Below are positions 28,991-41,084 of a DNA stretch of 64,000 nucleotides, one piece after another. Origin of the DNA: Pollenia angustigena (taxonomy: Eukaryota; Arthropoda; Insecta; Diptera; Polleniidae); assembly GCA_930367215.1 (NCBI GenBank), contig OV884059.1, positions 37,501,882-37,565,881 on the forward strand, written 5' to 3'. Position 1 is the stretch's first letter. Every line of letters begins with the position of its first letter. The position numbers were made by a program, and so were the translations under genes. The notes under the pieces are model-generated. The model was not told the origin of the DNA. It worked only from the letters and a program-made list of their open reading frames with translations, and did not search any database.

Positions 28991-29459
28991 TACCAGTTGT
29001 AGAACCAAAAAGCTAAACAAAAATATCAAATTTCCCGTATTTCCTTTTTTGGTACTATTTTTTCCCCCCATTAAAGTATCAAAAATTGCAGTATTGTAGT
29101 GGGAGCCCATAATTTAGTACGAATATGTCAAAGAATGGAGGAAAATGTTTTGTAAAAAAAGTACAAAAAAAAAATTACGATTTTCACCCCTTAAATCTTC
29201 GTATTTCGAAAAAGTACCAAATTCGAATTCGTGTTTTTTTGATAAGTTTCGAATGTGGTATAAACTTTGATTCTATGTTTATTGTTTCAAAAGATAGATG
29301 GGGTGTAAAAAAGTACCAAAATTAAGGTTTTACTCGTTTACTCCATAAAAGGGCCGAATTTCAAAAAAGTACCAGACACCTGCCCGCTTATTTTTCTGAA
29401 GAACAACGATAAGTGTTACATTTTTTTTGTATCTCTTTTAGTTTTGGAGAAAACGACTT

Positions 29460-29980
29460 TTTGATGTGGAACTATACTAGAAGTTAAGCGCCACATTTTG
29501 GCCTGGGTTTCGCTGCCCTATCATGGATGCAAAGGAAACTAGAGTGAAAATAAAATTGTATCAACCGTCAAGTTTTCTCACTGGAATAATGTTGCACCCT
29601 GTAATTTTTATTATCCGCCAAAGAAACTATGCTAAGCAACTTTTTTAAATATGTTTTGTATTCTGAAAATCGCTTTCCAAATATGTTTCTTTCAATAAAA
29701 TCCGAAAAATAAATAACTAAATGAAACGTTTTTTTCGTTTCCTACAAAATTTTAGAAATGTCGCTTAATACATTCTTACGGGAAGGTATCGATATATAGA
29801 TTAGTACGTATAACTGCACCTATGTAAATACCGCTTTTTCTTAAATACATATGCACTTTATCTCTTTACTTGTTAAAAAAACGTTCATCTCAACAGTTCC
29901 TTAGTCGAGAGGAATTGATTAATTAGAGTGAGAGAGACAAAACCACGTGTAAACAAGAGTTTCGGTGAGTGTTTTTCATT
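29460..29980. other. Interval without recognised gene
   Basis: AT-rich, no credible coding frame and no clear repeat unit. It ends at a MITE-related fragment. Confidence 0.4.
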
Positions 29981-29987
29981 TTGGTCT

Positions 29988-30165
29988 TATACTATGTTTA
30001 CACTTGGATTCTTAAACGCGTTTAAGCAACTCGAACGTGTTTTAGCTCTAATCACTTCAAAATCGAAATGATTACCCACACATTGAAGTGATTTGTTAAT
30101 CAAATTTGTTAATCAAAACAAATTGACATCATTACAAATGTATGTAGCATAAATGCCTTATTTCT
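29988..30165 (+). mobile_element. Fragment of the ACACTTGG-ended MITE family
   Basis: Matches 58460-58600 closely (CTTAAACGCGTTTAAGC, CTCTAATCACTTCAAAATCG, GATTACCCA, AAGTGATTTGTTAATCA). Only the left end is present. Confidence 0.65.
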
Positions 30166-30236
30166 GTCGAAATATTAGCCTAGTCCATAAAAAAAGGCAT
30201 GATAGAAAAAACTGATAACGAAGTTGAATTTTATTT

Positions 30237-30600
30237 ATACCCTTCACCTCAGGTGGAAAAGGGTATATATAAGTTTGCCATTCCGTTTGTAATTTCTGCA
30301 ATATTGATCTAAGACCCTATAAAGTATATATATTCTGGGTCCTTATGAGGAGAGAACTTGATCTAACCATGTCCGTCCGTCCGTCTGTCCGTCTTATGTT
30401 TGATATGTGTTTTCCGGAGACTCCAGACATAATAGCGGCTAGGTTGTTTTACATTTATGTCACGTATAGTCCACCATTTCGTGCTATTTAAATTCAGCAA
30501 GATCGGTCCGCAAATGGCTGAGATATGATCAAAAAACCACGACTGCCTCTAATTTTTTCCAAAAATCTCTTGTTGTTGTATTTTTATTGCTTTTTTCTGT
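30237..30600 (+). mobile_element. CCCTTCACC-ended repeat, right end not seen
   Basis: Starts TATACCCTTCACCTCAGG and continues AAAGGGTATATATAAGTTTG and CCATGTCCGTCCGTCCGTCTG, as in the copy at 53712, a type common in fly DNA. The inverted right end is missing. Confidence 0.6.
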
Positions 30601-31079
30601 ATATCTGGAGAACGGCAAGAGCCAAAGTTTCCAAATTTGATCAATGATGTGCATGCATAAATGTAAACAAGAGATTGAAATAATTTAATAAACTAATTTA
30701 TTTGCATTTTATGTGTTTTGTTTACAAAATTTTTTTGTTTAAAATATGTTTGTATATACTCGTATATATATGTATGTATATACATACATATATAATATAA
30801 CTTACACTTAATATTTATATTTTGTTTTATTTTTTGAATGCAGTACATAATAACTACGTATATTTTATACTTAATTTGGAATATGTTAATTATTAGTTGT
30901 GAGTTTTATAAAAGATTCTTGGAAGACAAACATAATATATGTATATTTAAAATTTAAGCTTAAAGAATAGACTAAATAACGTATAATATACAATTACATC
31001 ATAGTTTCCTATTTTAATGATTCGTTGTAAAATTTCTATATCGTTGAATCGAGTCTTTTGTTCGTACTTTCCTTACATA

Positions 31080-31213
31080 GCGTCTTCACCTGACAATTTT
31101 TTGTCATACCAAACGTCAAACTTCATATTAAAAAAACGCAGAAAAAATTTTCGAGTTTTTTTTATATAGACTTTGACGTTTGGTATGACAAAAAATTATC
31201 AGGTGAAGACGTC
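31080..31213. mobile_element. 134-bp MITE with about 40-bp inverted arms
   Basis: The left arm GCGTCTTCACCTGACAATTT and on to AAACGTCAAA pairs with TTTGACGTTTGGTATGACAA ... GGTGAAGACGTC on the right. Confidence 0.8.
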
Positions 31214-31552
31214 ATGTTAATGTAGCGAATACATATTTATGTAACATTTTTAAATACGTATGTATGTAAATATAAACAATAAAAAATATATGTAAGTAAG
31301 AGTATGCACGATATGGAAATTATAATAAATAATTTTGATGTTCACTAGAATTTTTATTTAAATATATTATTTATTTAACCGGTTTACAATATAAATCATC
31401 CAATAATAAGCTTTGACACCATCTGTAGAACACTTTAAATAAATTGGTATTTGGAATGATGCAATAATTGGCTTTGAATATACACCATAATTATTTACTC
31501 GTAGGTATTGATTTTTTTGTGATATTGATGGTGAATTATCGATTGTTTTATC

Positions 31553-31662
31553 TTAATAGTTGTAAGGTCCATATTGTGACCCATGATAATACGGACCGGC
31601 AAACATTTGTGGTTGAGGATAATTAGCGTAGGGTGGATAAGGAGGTTGTTTTTGTGAATAAA
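31553..31662 (-). CDS. Claudin/PMP22-like gene, last coding exon (E)
   Basis: On the minus strand a good acceptor (TTTGTTTCTTTGCAG) precedes 36 codons ending in TAA 31555-31553. They encode a proline/tyrosine-rich tail beginning after YSQKQPPYPPYANY and ending YGPYNY. The exon starts with two bases of a codon; exon D at 46817 ends with one, so the phase fits across a 15.2-kb intron. The tail would be the cytoplasmic C-terminus of a four-membrane-span junction-type protein. The reading frame has no defects. No poly(A) site was assigned. Confidence 0.75.
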
Positions 31663-32171
31663 CTGCAAAGAAACAAAAGAGATTTATAATAAGTTTTCAA
31701 CTACGACATTTTTAATTAAAATTGAGAAATATTAGTTTTGAGAAAATTCCAAATGGAATTGAAAATTTGTAAAGATGGAAAAATTCAGTTTTTTATTACA
31801 ACAAACACAGGGGAAATGAAATTTCACCAAGTGTAAAAAATTTCAGATTTGAAAATGGCAACATTGCAATTTTTAAAGCGTGATCAATTTATAAACATCA
31901 AATTGAATGACTTTGCCACTCTAAAAAGATTTTGTTTTTTTTTTTACAAAAAGTACTAAAATTTACATCTCTTTTTAGGATTATCAACTATGATTCTTTG
32001 ATCTCCATTTTAAATACATCAAATTTAAATTTTTGTAAACGCCGTTTTTTTCAAAAAAAAGTTAAAAATGAATTCAATAAAAAAATATTAAAAAAAAAAT
32101 TTAATTTCAGAGAAAATTAATGATCCTTCTTTATTTTAGAATCCCTCAGTAGATATATATATATTATATAT

Positions 32172-32406
32172 ATGAGCCGTTTATTTTGAAAGTGGCATAA
32201 GTCATTTCGGTTTTTAAGTCGAGATATTTAAGGGTTTGCGTTTTAACACGTTTAAAAATATGGATGCTAACTTTCGAGAAGATTCACTTGTATTTGATAC
32301 ATCATGATAATGATATTTTTCTCAATATTATTATTATTATTATTTATTATTAACTCGATTTTTTTTGAAAAAGTGACTAATGCCACTTTCAAAATAAACG
32401 GCTCAT
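32172..32406. mobile_element. MITE with TGAGCCGTTTATTTTGAAAG ends
   Basis: The left arm ATGAGCCGTTTATTTTGAAA continues as GTGGCATAAGTCA and is matched by TGACTAATGCCAC ... AAACGGCTCAT on the right. TATA stands on both sides. Confidence 0.85.
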
Positions 32407-32943
32407 ATATTATTTACATTTGATAGACAGGTTGTTTAACTTTTTTTTAACACGTCAAATGTTTACAACTTTACACATTTAAATTGAGACAGCTTACTTC
32501 AACATGAGTGCAGTTATCCACTATTCCTTCCTGAAATCAAAACAAAATCTAAACTAGGGTATTTAGAAAATTCAAAATAAACACAACTACATTTAGAGTT
32601 GACAAAAAATCAACCAATTGTGGTCGGGGTTGTAAGAAAAGATAAACTCACTGTTTATTGTTGTTGTTTTTGTTCAAGCTTTGATAAAACTGGGGCTTTC
32701 TTATTCTTATTCGCTTAACAGTTTTATTTGTATAATATCTTTAGTTTTTCTAAAATCTTTGGATGAAGTTTCCTGGCGATCTGACCTAGGCAACCAGTGA
32801 AATAAACTTCAGTTTGCCAATAGTATTAAATGGAAAATAAGCACATTATAACGATACCTTGATAATTAATTTTTGAATCCCAAGAAAAGCTTTGATAAAA
32901 TTGAAAAATGTTATTTAGTTTTTTTTACCTTTTTTAATTGTAT

Positions 32944-33150
32944 ATGTGACAGTTTCCGTTAAAAGGGACCTATGGGCAAAAAATTAGTTTTTTTCTTATC
33001 AAAGGTTTTTTTAAAGCTTGCTTATGAAAAGTAATGCAGGTAGAGCGGTTAGCTGCATTAGAAAGAGCGTATTGTCTATTTTAAGAATCACCAAAAAAGT
33101 AAATTTTTATTTTTTCATCCATAGGTCCCGTTAACTGAAACTGACTCATA
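32944..33150. mobile_element. MITE with GGGACCTATGG arms
   Basis: The left GACAGTTTCCGTTAAAAGGG, ACCTATGG pairs with CCATAGGTCCCGTTAACTGA, AACTGAC on the right, about 30 bp with few mismatches. Confidence 0.75.
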
Positions 33151-33511
33151 TTTATTTAAGCTTGTGGTTCGTTTATTTAAAAAATAATATATATTTGTTA
33201 TGCTAACTAACCTTTGGTTAGTCAGCAACTTCAGGAAATTAAATTTTTATAACAAAATTGTTTTTGTTATAAAAATTATGAAAATCATTTACAAAAACAA
33301 TTAAAATTATGAAAAATAATTAATATTTGAAAAAACACTTGCCATAAATTAATAAATTAAAAACAAATTTGTCATACACCAATTCAAAAACCATATTAAG
33401 CAAAAATAAAAATATTATAACTTAAGTATTACAACTCATTAAAACTGAAATCACATCCTATCTATAAACCTATCTATAAAAATATGGTATATTTTCAATT
33501 TTTGTATATTA

Positions 33512-33895
33512 CAGGTAACCCTCCTACAAGACGGCTTCCTTCAAAACGATTTCGATCTTACACGAAAAATAATTTGCGGAAATCTCCTCATCTACAACAC
33601 GGTTTCATTCTAACACGATAAAATCGACTTGAAACTTTATCATGATTGAGTTGTTGAAATTGTACCAAAATATTACAAAAGTACTAATTTTTGCATCCCT
33701 GTTACCATTTAGTTAGATTTCAATGATTCAGCAAAATGTATGTATATATTTCTAATAAAAACAATGAATTTAAAGAAAATATTTAATTAAAAAAAATTTA
33801 TATTTTACACTGTCTCCTGCCTCATTTAACACGTTTTCCTACAACACGGCGTTTTTTTTAGGAACCTATCTACCGTGTTGTAGGAGGGTTACCTG
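33512..33895. mobile_element. pogo/Tigger-type MITE with TA duplication
   Basis: Starts CAGGTAACCCTCCTACAAGA and ends GTGTTGTAGGAGGGTTACCTG, with TA at 33510-33511 and 33896-33897. Inner themes (ACGATTTCGATCTTACACG, ACAACACGG) resemble the ends of pogo-like elements. Confidence 0.8.
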
Positions 33896-33909
33896 TACTC
33901 TATTATGTC

Positions 33910-35081
33910 TAGGCTTGCCAACCGTACTTTACAATAAAGTATTGTACGTTATTTCGAGTAATTGTACTCTATACTTAATGAGAAAAATAAAGTACGCGGA
34001 AATACTTTATTTCGCATGATTAGATTTATGTAGAATTCAAAATAGATTCAGGTTATATTAGTCATAAAATTATAATACTTATTGTAAAATTTTTTTTTTA
34101 GAAAAACTATAGAACAACTAATTGATATTAGTCAGGGCCATTTTTTGATGTTTTTTTTATATTGGCAGGACGATTTTTCGAAAAAAAAAAATAATCACAA
34201 ATCACTATGCACTTGTTTGTTTTGTTTGAGTACAATAACTGCCTGTTTTTAAAACACAAGTGCAAAACTCTTTCAAATTACTGCCTGCTTTTAGATCGCG
34301 AGCACAAAAGTGACTCGTTTAACTAACATTTAAAACTAAACTTCAAGATTTCCATTCCTTAAGGGGGCTCCCATACAAAATGATTAATACAGACTAGAAA
34401 TATATGGAAGAAAACGTACCATAACAGCCAAGAAGTCGCCTTAACAATTTCTCGAGACATAATTGTCCCTTATCATCACTTCTTAAGGCGGTTCCCATGC
34501 AAATATTGCGTTTTTTGAAATTTTGAAATTAATTAAAATTTTTCGACTTTCGTGAATAAAATCAAAAGTTGTTAACAGATTTTAATCATTTATAGATTGT
34601 TTTGTTTGTTTTTTATATGCCTGGAAAAAATTAGAAGCATAGCTGCAATTTTTTATAGATTTTTAGCAAACAAAAATTTCGAAATGTTGCTAAAAAATAA
34701 TTTTTGTTGCCAAAAAAAAAGTTATGTTTCTAAAACGACTGCGCATGTTAGAATAAAATTTAACGTTTAAAGGAAAGTTTGTTGCGGATTTTAGTTTTTT
34801 TTTTGTAATTTCAATAAACTGAACCGTTTTTGAAACGGTATTGGATTCAGCGTACCCGAATTAGGTTAAAGCGCCAGTTGTCCGGCTTGTTTAAGAAAAA
34901 GTGTCAAATTCTAGCACAGTGTAATTGTTTGATAAAACTTGCGAAAAGCGATAAAAAAAACGTTTTAAATATAACAATAAAAATAAATTAATTGTACTTT
35001 ATATTTATACTGTGTCCTTTTTTTTCTTAACCTTTAATAATCAATGTACTTTAATTGCAACAAAAAAAGTTGGGAACCCTA
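33910..35081. mobile_element. hAT-type non-autonomous element with 8-bp duplication
   Basis: ATTATGTC stands at 33902-33909 and again at 35082-35089. The ends read TAGGCTTGCCAAC and, inverted, TAGGGTTCCCAAC. Both features fit hAT. It encloses a copy of the repeat family at 34340-34920; no transposase remains. Confidence 0.85.
34340..34925 (+). repeat. Dispersed repeat shared with 57410-58005
   Basis: Shared phrases include GGGGCTCCCATACAAA, GTGAATAAAATCAAAAGTTG, GTTTCTAAAACGACTGCGC and AAAAGTGTCAAATTCTAGCA. Same orientation in both copies, no coding potential. Confidence 0.75.
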
Positions 35082-35267
35082 ATTATGTCATCAATAGTTT
35101 TCTTAATTAGATGCAGGAATACAGTGATTATGCCAAAATTTGACATTGACTTAGCAGATCATAATTTCTTAGCCCCTAATCAAATTTTTTGCTCTTGGGC
35201 AGTAACATTATTCCACACATCATTCTGGATGGTATGAAAAGAAATATTTAAGAAAGGTGATTAAGAA

Positions 35268-36171
35268 GGGTGATTTTTTAGCTATTATCTTTTTGGCAAC
35301 ACTGGTTTAAACAGCTGACGCACGTTTCGTGTTTTGTTTCACTGTCAAACATCTTCAGTTTGGTCAATAATTTAACCATGAATCAATCGTCTTACAAACG
35401 AACGCTTGCAAATTATTGAATTTTATTATCAAAATGCGTGCTCTGTTGAGAAAGTTCATCGCGCGCTTCTTGTGTTCAGCGACGAAGCTCATTTTGGCTC
35501 AATGGGTACGTTAATAAGCAGATTTGTCGATTTTGGAGTGAAGATCAGTCAGAAGCATTGCAAGAGCTACCAATCCATCCAGAAAAAGTCACAGTTTGGT
35601 GCGGTTTATGGGATGGTGGCATCATTGGACCGAACTTCTTTAAAGATGATGCGAATCGTTACGTAACTGTGAATGGTGAGCGCTACCGTAAGATGATATA
35701 CAACTTTTTTTGCCCAAAATGCAAGAGCTTGACTTGCATGACATGTGGACGGTGCCACATGCCACACAGCACGCTTAACAAGGGACTTATTGAGTGGCGA
35801 GTTCGGTGAACATTTTATTTTACGTTCGGGACCGGTCAATTGGCCGCCTAGATCATGCTTTTTACCGCCTAGACTATGGAGCTAAGTTAAAGCTCATGTC
35901 TATACACACATTCCCGCTTCAATTGACGCATTCGAAGACAACATTGAAGCATTTATTCATGAGATACCGGCCGAAATGTTGGAAAGAGTATTCCTAAATT
36001 GGACTAAGCGGATGGAACATTTGAGGCGCAGTGACGGTCAACATTTGCATGAAATAATCTTCAAACATTAAATTATATGGACCGTACTATCGATTCAAAT
36101 AAAGATTTCATGCATTTTTCTGAAATTTATGTGTTTTTTTTAACTTTCCTATAGCTCTTAAAAAATCACCC
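35268..36171 (+). pseudogene. Mariner/Tc1-type transposon relic with deleted transposase
   Basis: The ends GGGTGATTTTTTAGC and, inverted, GGGTGATTTTTTAAGAGC bound about 900 bp. Inside are broken frames of a transposase: FSDEAHF, then in other frames EKVTVWCGLWDGGIIGP, NGERYRKMIYNFF, and further down PAEMLER-like sequence. The first catalytic Asp region is joined directly to N-terminal sequence (near 35465), so much of the N-terminal half is deleted, and several frameshifts follow. Family subtype not assigned. Confidence 0.75.
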
Positions 36172-36663
36172 ATTATTTGGTCCGTTAATAACAAACAACA
36201 CTGCACATGTGTCTGAAAAACATATATCTAATCCACCGAAATCTAACTTTATTCTATTACTTGAGGGTCAAGTTTTAATACACTTACACTTTTTTACAAT
36301 ACACTCATACGTTTAAAAATTGATACGAACTTGTCTTTAAAATTCTCTTGTCAGTGAATGTTTCAATTTACGTTCAAGAAAACAGCTGATTTCAAGGTAA
36401 GTGAGCAAATTCTTCGTTTTTCTTTATAAATTGTTTTCTTTATGGCATCTTGAAAGTAAATTTCTCAAAAATTGAATGCAGCCTATGTCACAACTATCAA
36501 TTTTTGGAAATTTTGACAAACAGTATATGTAAAAGACTATCAAGAAAAACTTGAGCGTGTAACTGCAGTGTTAAGTACTAATTCATCTACGGGAAATTCT
36601 CATGTATCTGTAGATAATACATTTAAACTACTGAATTTTTACCCACGTTTAGCACTTTCTCCT

Positions 36664-36984
36664 AAAGCGGCTCATACATTTGCAATATTATTGTATATGG
36701 TATTCGCCATACTATTTCCATTTTGTCCTATATTATGCAATAAGTCGCGCATTGTTTTCATTCATTCAATAAAAAGATGAACATAACCTATAGGAATAAC
36801 ATAAACAGCATTGTACAATGTTGTCAACCCATTCTACTTTCTTTTCGTTGTGCAATAAAAATCAAAAGTCTTTTGATTGTTTCCAATATATTGTGTCATC
36901 ATCGAATAGCACATACACATTGGCCATATAATTGTACAGTACGAAAATTGAATAATTTTATTGCAAGTGTATGAGCCGCTTAAA
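36664..36984. mobile_element. MITE with AAGCGGCTCATACA ends
   Basis: The left AAAGCGGCTCATACATTTGC pairs with GCAAGTGTATGAGCCGCTT on the right. A second inner inverted pair is TGTATATGG / GGCCATATA. Confidence 0.8.
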
Positions 36985-37395
36985 GTGTATTTTCATAAGA
37001 TTGCGCAGTTGCAACTTGATAAGTTTAATCAATTTAAATTAAATTACTTTATTATTATATGAAGCTATAAATCAGTGTCCCATTTATTATATGTTGTTAA
37101 AAAAATAACATGTGGGATCACTACGATAAATCTTGCCAAATTCATATGGTCTGTATTTGTAGTTTAAACCACAGAGCACACAGAGGCGTCACGAAACAGA
37201 AAATTTGTGTTTTTCTGTATTTTTCTGCGAAAGCTGCCTTTTTGCATTTTTGTGTCGATCACGCAATTTGTGTTGATTGTATTGGCCTGGTTTTACACAT
37301 TGCCACTTCACTACCAAAAAACGTTTTCTTTTTCTTTCTTTGAAAGCTGCCCTCACAAATGATTTGGCCATTTTTCATACGTCACTTTCATCTCT

Positions 37396-37505
37396 ATATG
37401 CTCTTTGGTTTAAACGTCCAATTTTAGGCGTTTAAAAATGGTTTATGTGTTTACTGTTTTTTTTTTTTTTTTTTTTTGTTTAAACACATTTTAAACCAAA
37501 AAGAG
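37396..37505. repeat. Inverted repeat around a T-run
   Basis: CTCTTTGGTTTAAACG on the left faces TTTAAACCAAAAAGAG on the right, with a run of more than 20 T between. Confidence 0.6.
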
Positions 37506-37537
37506 AGTTTACCATGCTCTGACTTATTAGCCCTTAT

Positions 37538-38421
37538 AAGGCCAGTTTACACGGTAATACAATGTATTACGACTTTGTAGAATCAAAATAATATGAAATT
37601 CTCTCCGTGCTTAAAAGAAAAAAATAAAAGTCTGTTGAGAGTATACTTTATGTTTACACGGATGGTATAAGTAAAATCAAAAATAATGACAAAAACGCAG
37701 ATGGTTGCAGTTTTACAATTTTTACAAAAACAACAAGAAAATTTCCTGAGTTGATTTTAGTTGTTTTTGTAATTGTATAAAAAATGCCACCACCTTCAAT
37801 ATACACCGTTAAAATGCACCTCTGGTGTGATGAAAATACACAAGTTTCTAAAATGGTTTAGAAAAAAACCATTTACCGACCGCTTGTCAGATTTTGTATT
37901 CGTATTCTCTCTTATTCAATGCATTTTGCTTTTACATGATATGATTTCTCTCATTCTACATTATGTCGTAATACAATGTATTACGACTTTGTAGAATCAA
38001 AATATTATGAAATTCTCTCCGTGTTTAAAAGAAAAAAATAAAAATCTTTTGTAAGTATAATTCATGTTTACACGGATGGTATAAGTAAAATCAAAAATAA
38101 TAACAAAAAAGCAGATGGTTGCAGTTTTAAATATTTACAAAAACAACATGAAAATTTCCTGAGTTGATTTTAGTTGTTTTTGTAATTGTAAAAAAATGAT
38201 ATCACCTTTAATGTACTCCTTTAAAATACACCTCTGGTGTGATGTGAATACATAAGTTTCTAAAATGGTTTAGAAAAAAACCATTTACCGACCGCTTGTC
38301 AGATTTTGTATCCGTATTTTTCTTACTCAATACATTTTGCTTTTACATGATAAGATTTTTCTCATTCTACATAATCTTTCGACATGTCGTAATACATTAT
38401 ATTACCGTGTAAACTGGCCTT
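37538..38421. mobile_element. Tandem dimer of a MITE sharing one inner end
   Basis: The outer ends AAGGCCAGTTTACACGGTAA and its inverse at 38403-38421 bound two direct copies of a 430-bp body. The junction at about 37960-38000 fuses the right end of copy 1 with the left end of copy 2 around a shared GTAATACAATGTATTAC. Each body contains TTTACACGGATGGTATAAGT, CACCTCTGGTGTGATG and ACCATTTACCGACCGCTTGT. Confidence 0.85.
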
Positions 38422-38989
38422 TAGTGGTATTTGTAATAAGTTTAAAAAAAGTTTCGTTGATGAAACCATTAAAATTAAGTTCCCAACTTAAACTGGATAA
38501 CCCTATCCTCTACTTCAGGGTAATTCGTCAAGTAAGCGTCGTCTTTCCAATTTGTTGTCCAAACGATATTGTCTTTCCCTTTGGTTAATTATTTTTTTTT
38601 TTTTTCAGATAAAAACGAAATATTATCTGCAAGCAACGAAAAATTGTGTTGAAGCATGTGTTGAAGAACTAAATAAATAAACATAGTAATTTTATCTTTA
38701 TACTCTCCACCTAGATTTTCAATATCAGAAACCCAATTTTATAGATCATTACGACTCGGTTTCCTGGTCGCTGGCAATTATAACGCTTAACATACATATG
38801 TACCTTCTGGGGTAACAACTTATAACACCAAAGGGTCGTGTTTTGTTTATTTGCCTACTGATCAGCAACAAATGCAAGTGTCATCGATTTTCGCGTGGTT
38901 AAAAACATCCCCACAGAAACGATTCATGTTGAAGCTTCCATAGAAATATCTTTTGATCACACCTACAATTTTTACCATAGTGAACCCCA

Positions 38990-39805
38990 CACTGAAAGAA
39001 AAATGCTTCATATATTTAATGAATCATTTTCATAAAAAAATTTTGCTTGTGTAAATGAAAATTTTCATTGTCTTAATGGAATTTCATAGTTATAATAAAG
39101 TATTTTCGCTAAAATCGCTTAATTGGATTTCGTAATTACGGTAAAAATTTTCATTGGTTATATGAAAACTTAAGTTTGTCCAAGTTAAACAAAAAATTTT
39201 AATTGGGAACATAAAAAACCAATATACAAACATAACTTTATTCATAAATTAATAGAAAATTATAGTTTCCCTAAAAAAATTTTTAATTGTTAATCAAAAA
39301 ATGTAAGATTTAATTATTTCACACATTAGATATGTAATATGCCATTAAATTTTTGAAATCAAAATTTTTTTTATAAAAGCAACATATTTCAATATTGCTT
39401 TCATAAATTTAAATTTTCATTATGACAATAAAAAATTTCATTATAGTAATTAACCAAAAACTTTCAATCAACGTTGTTATTGTTGTTGTGGACAATTAAA
39501 TCTCATATTTACGCTCTTAATTGAGCAAAAACATAGTTTTTTTTATCCAAAAACTACACTGCCCCGGTAGACTAGCTGTTAGTGAGCTAGTCAATCAGCA
39601 CCGAGGTTGCGCGATCGATTCCCACCAGAGACAGAAAAAAAATAAAATAAGAAAAAAAATTAAAAAATGTGTAATTTTTCATTAAATACATTTTAATGAA
39701 ACAGGTTTCATTGATCCAACGAAGCGCTGCCATAGGTTTCTTTTTAATGCAATCATGGGATTCATGTCAAAATTCATTGGTATTGCGACAAAAATTCTTT
39801 CAGTG
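38990..39805. mobile_element. CACTG-ended non-autonomous DNA element with CA duplication
   Basis: Starts CACTGAAAGAAAAAT and ends ATTCTTTCAGTG; CA stands directly outside both ends. The CACTG ends suggest the CACTA/Chapaev group, tentatively. The body is AT-rich with repeated ATGAAAATTTTCATT-type phrases. It contains the tRNA-like segment at 39561. Confidence 0.65.
39561..39634 (+). other. tRNA-like segment with A and B boxes
   Basis: GCCCCGGTAGACTAGCTGTT, AGTGAGCTAGTCAATCAGC, then a B box in GCGATCGATTCCC, then ACCAGAGAC. This is the order of a tRNA-derived promoter. Not a working tRNA gene: the acceptor stem does not close. It resembles the heads at 22590, 22920 and 24830. Confidence 0.6.
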
Positions 39806-39833
39806 CAATAGAATTGAATCTCCGTCTGGTTCA

Positions 39834-40225
39834 GGGTTGCCAAACATGGTCTTTTCCGACCAAATTTGGTCGGATGTTTTTGGTTTGGTCGGATGGTAGG
39901 CCAAACCTAATTTTGGTCGGTTTTAGAAAATTGGACGGATAGCAGACAATTACAAATCTCATAGCTTTTTTACCAAACACAAACATTTTTTTTTTTTTTT
40001 ATTGTTGTTGATGAAACTATGGATATGGCATTGATATTACGTTAGGAGCAAGTTACTTTGACGGTGTTAGTTTTATAAAGGATAGTTTTGTCATCTTATT
40101 CGAGCTTACCAAGTCAGATGCCGTTTAAATTTTTCTTCTTATAAAGTTTTTTTTATCAAAAAAAAAAAAATATTTCTATACAAAATTTGATCGGATTGGC
40201 AACAAACGGCGCTTACGCCATGACT
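39834..40225. mobile_element. Possible hAT-like relic with TTGCCAA ends
   Basis: CAGGGTTGCCAAACATGGTC on the left and GATCGGATTGGCAAC on the right are imperfect inverses. Repeated TTTGGTCGGA phrases follow the left end. No clear target duplication. Confidence 0.35.
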
Positions 40226-40229
40226 GGAA

Positions 40230-41080
40230 CTGTTGGTAAGCTTATAGCCTAACCATCGATGTCGAACGTAGACTTCGTTCGACTAAATTACATGTAAAAC
40301 AAAGACAATATTGTATAATTTGTTTTCGTTTTAAATCCTGTAAACACAAAAAAAATTATATACGAAATGGTAGATTTTACTACAGAATAAACAACGGTTT
40401 TAGAACAGCAATGGCAAAAGCGGAATGCATACGAATTGATGAACCAAAGTTCAACTATTGAATTCTGGATAGGTGTTTAGAATATTATGAAAACAGATCA
40501 TATTCTAATGGTATTTTTACCAACAATTTGGAAATTAAGGAAAACTATTCATATAATTAAATAAATTTACTGAAAATGCTGTTGAATAGCCATTTATGTT
40601 TTCAATGATAATTTTTGTTTTTACTTATATTTTGTATTTAATAATATATTTGTATCTGTGGCAATAAATAATAATGGCTTAAGTTGACTTAAGTGCTTTT
40701 TAATTTTATTACATATTCTTATTATCTTCTTCAAGATCTATGACGCAGTTGAATTTCAAGTATAAAATGCAAGGACCCTAAATAATAATTATGCTCATTT
40801 TTCAGGTACCAAAAAATTGACCACTTTTAAGAAATATTCTTAAAAATTGCTCATAATTATTATGTATAATGAAAATAAATATTTGTTAAACATAACTATT
40901 ATATCCAATTAATATCTTTTTACATTGACTCATAAGTATTAAGATCGATAAATATTTATTTCTCTTACAGATAACTATTACTAAAGATTTTTATTGTTTT
41001 TATTTACGATAATAATTATTTTGAATGTTTTCCTTATATTAATTGTTTTATTTTTGGAGATTATGCATGCGCATATGTAC
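40230..41080. other. AT-rich interval without recognised gene
   Basis: No coding frame. The last 60 bp (TATTAATTGTTTTATTTTTG, GAGATTATGCATG) recur at 43278-43310 on the other side of the element at 41085, so the element may have interrupted a repeat. Confidence 0.4.
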
Positions 41081-41084
41081 ATTA

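Noticed and set aside
25839..29325. Several ORFs with VPKxxLTDSHSLRTL-like peptides
   Set aside because: Translations of the 117-bp satellite units.
39561..39634. Functional tRNA gene
   Set aside because: A and B boxes are recognisable but the acceptor stem does not pair and it lies within a mobile element.
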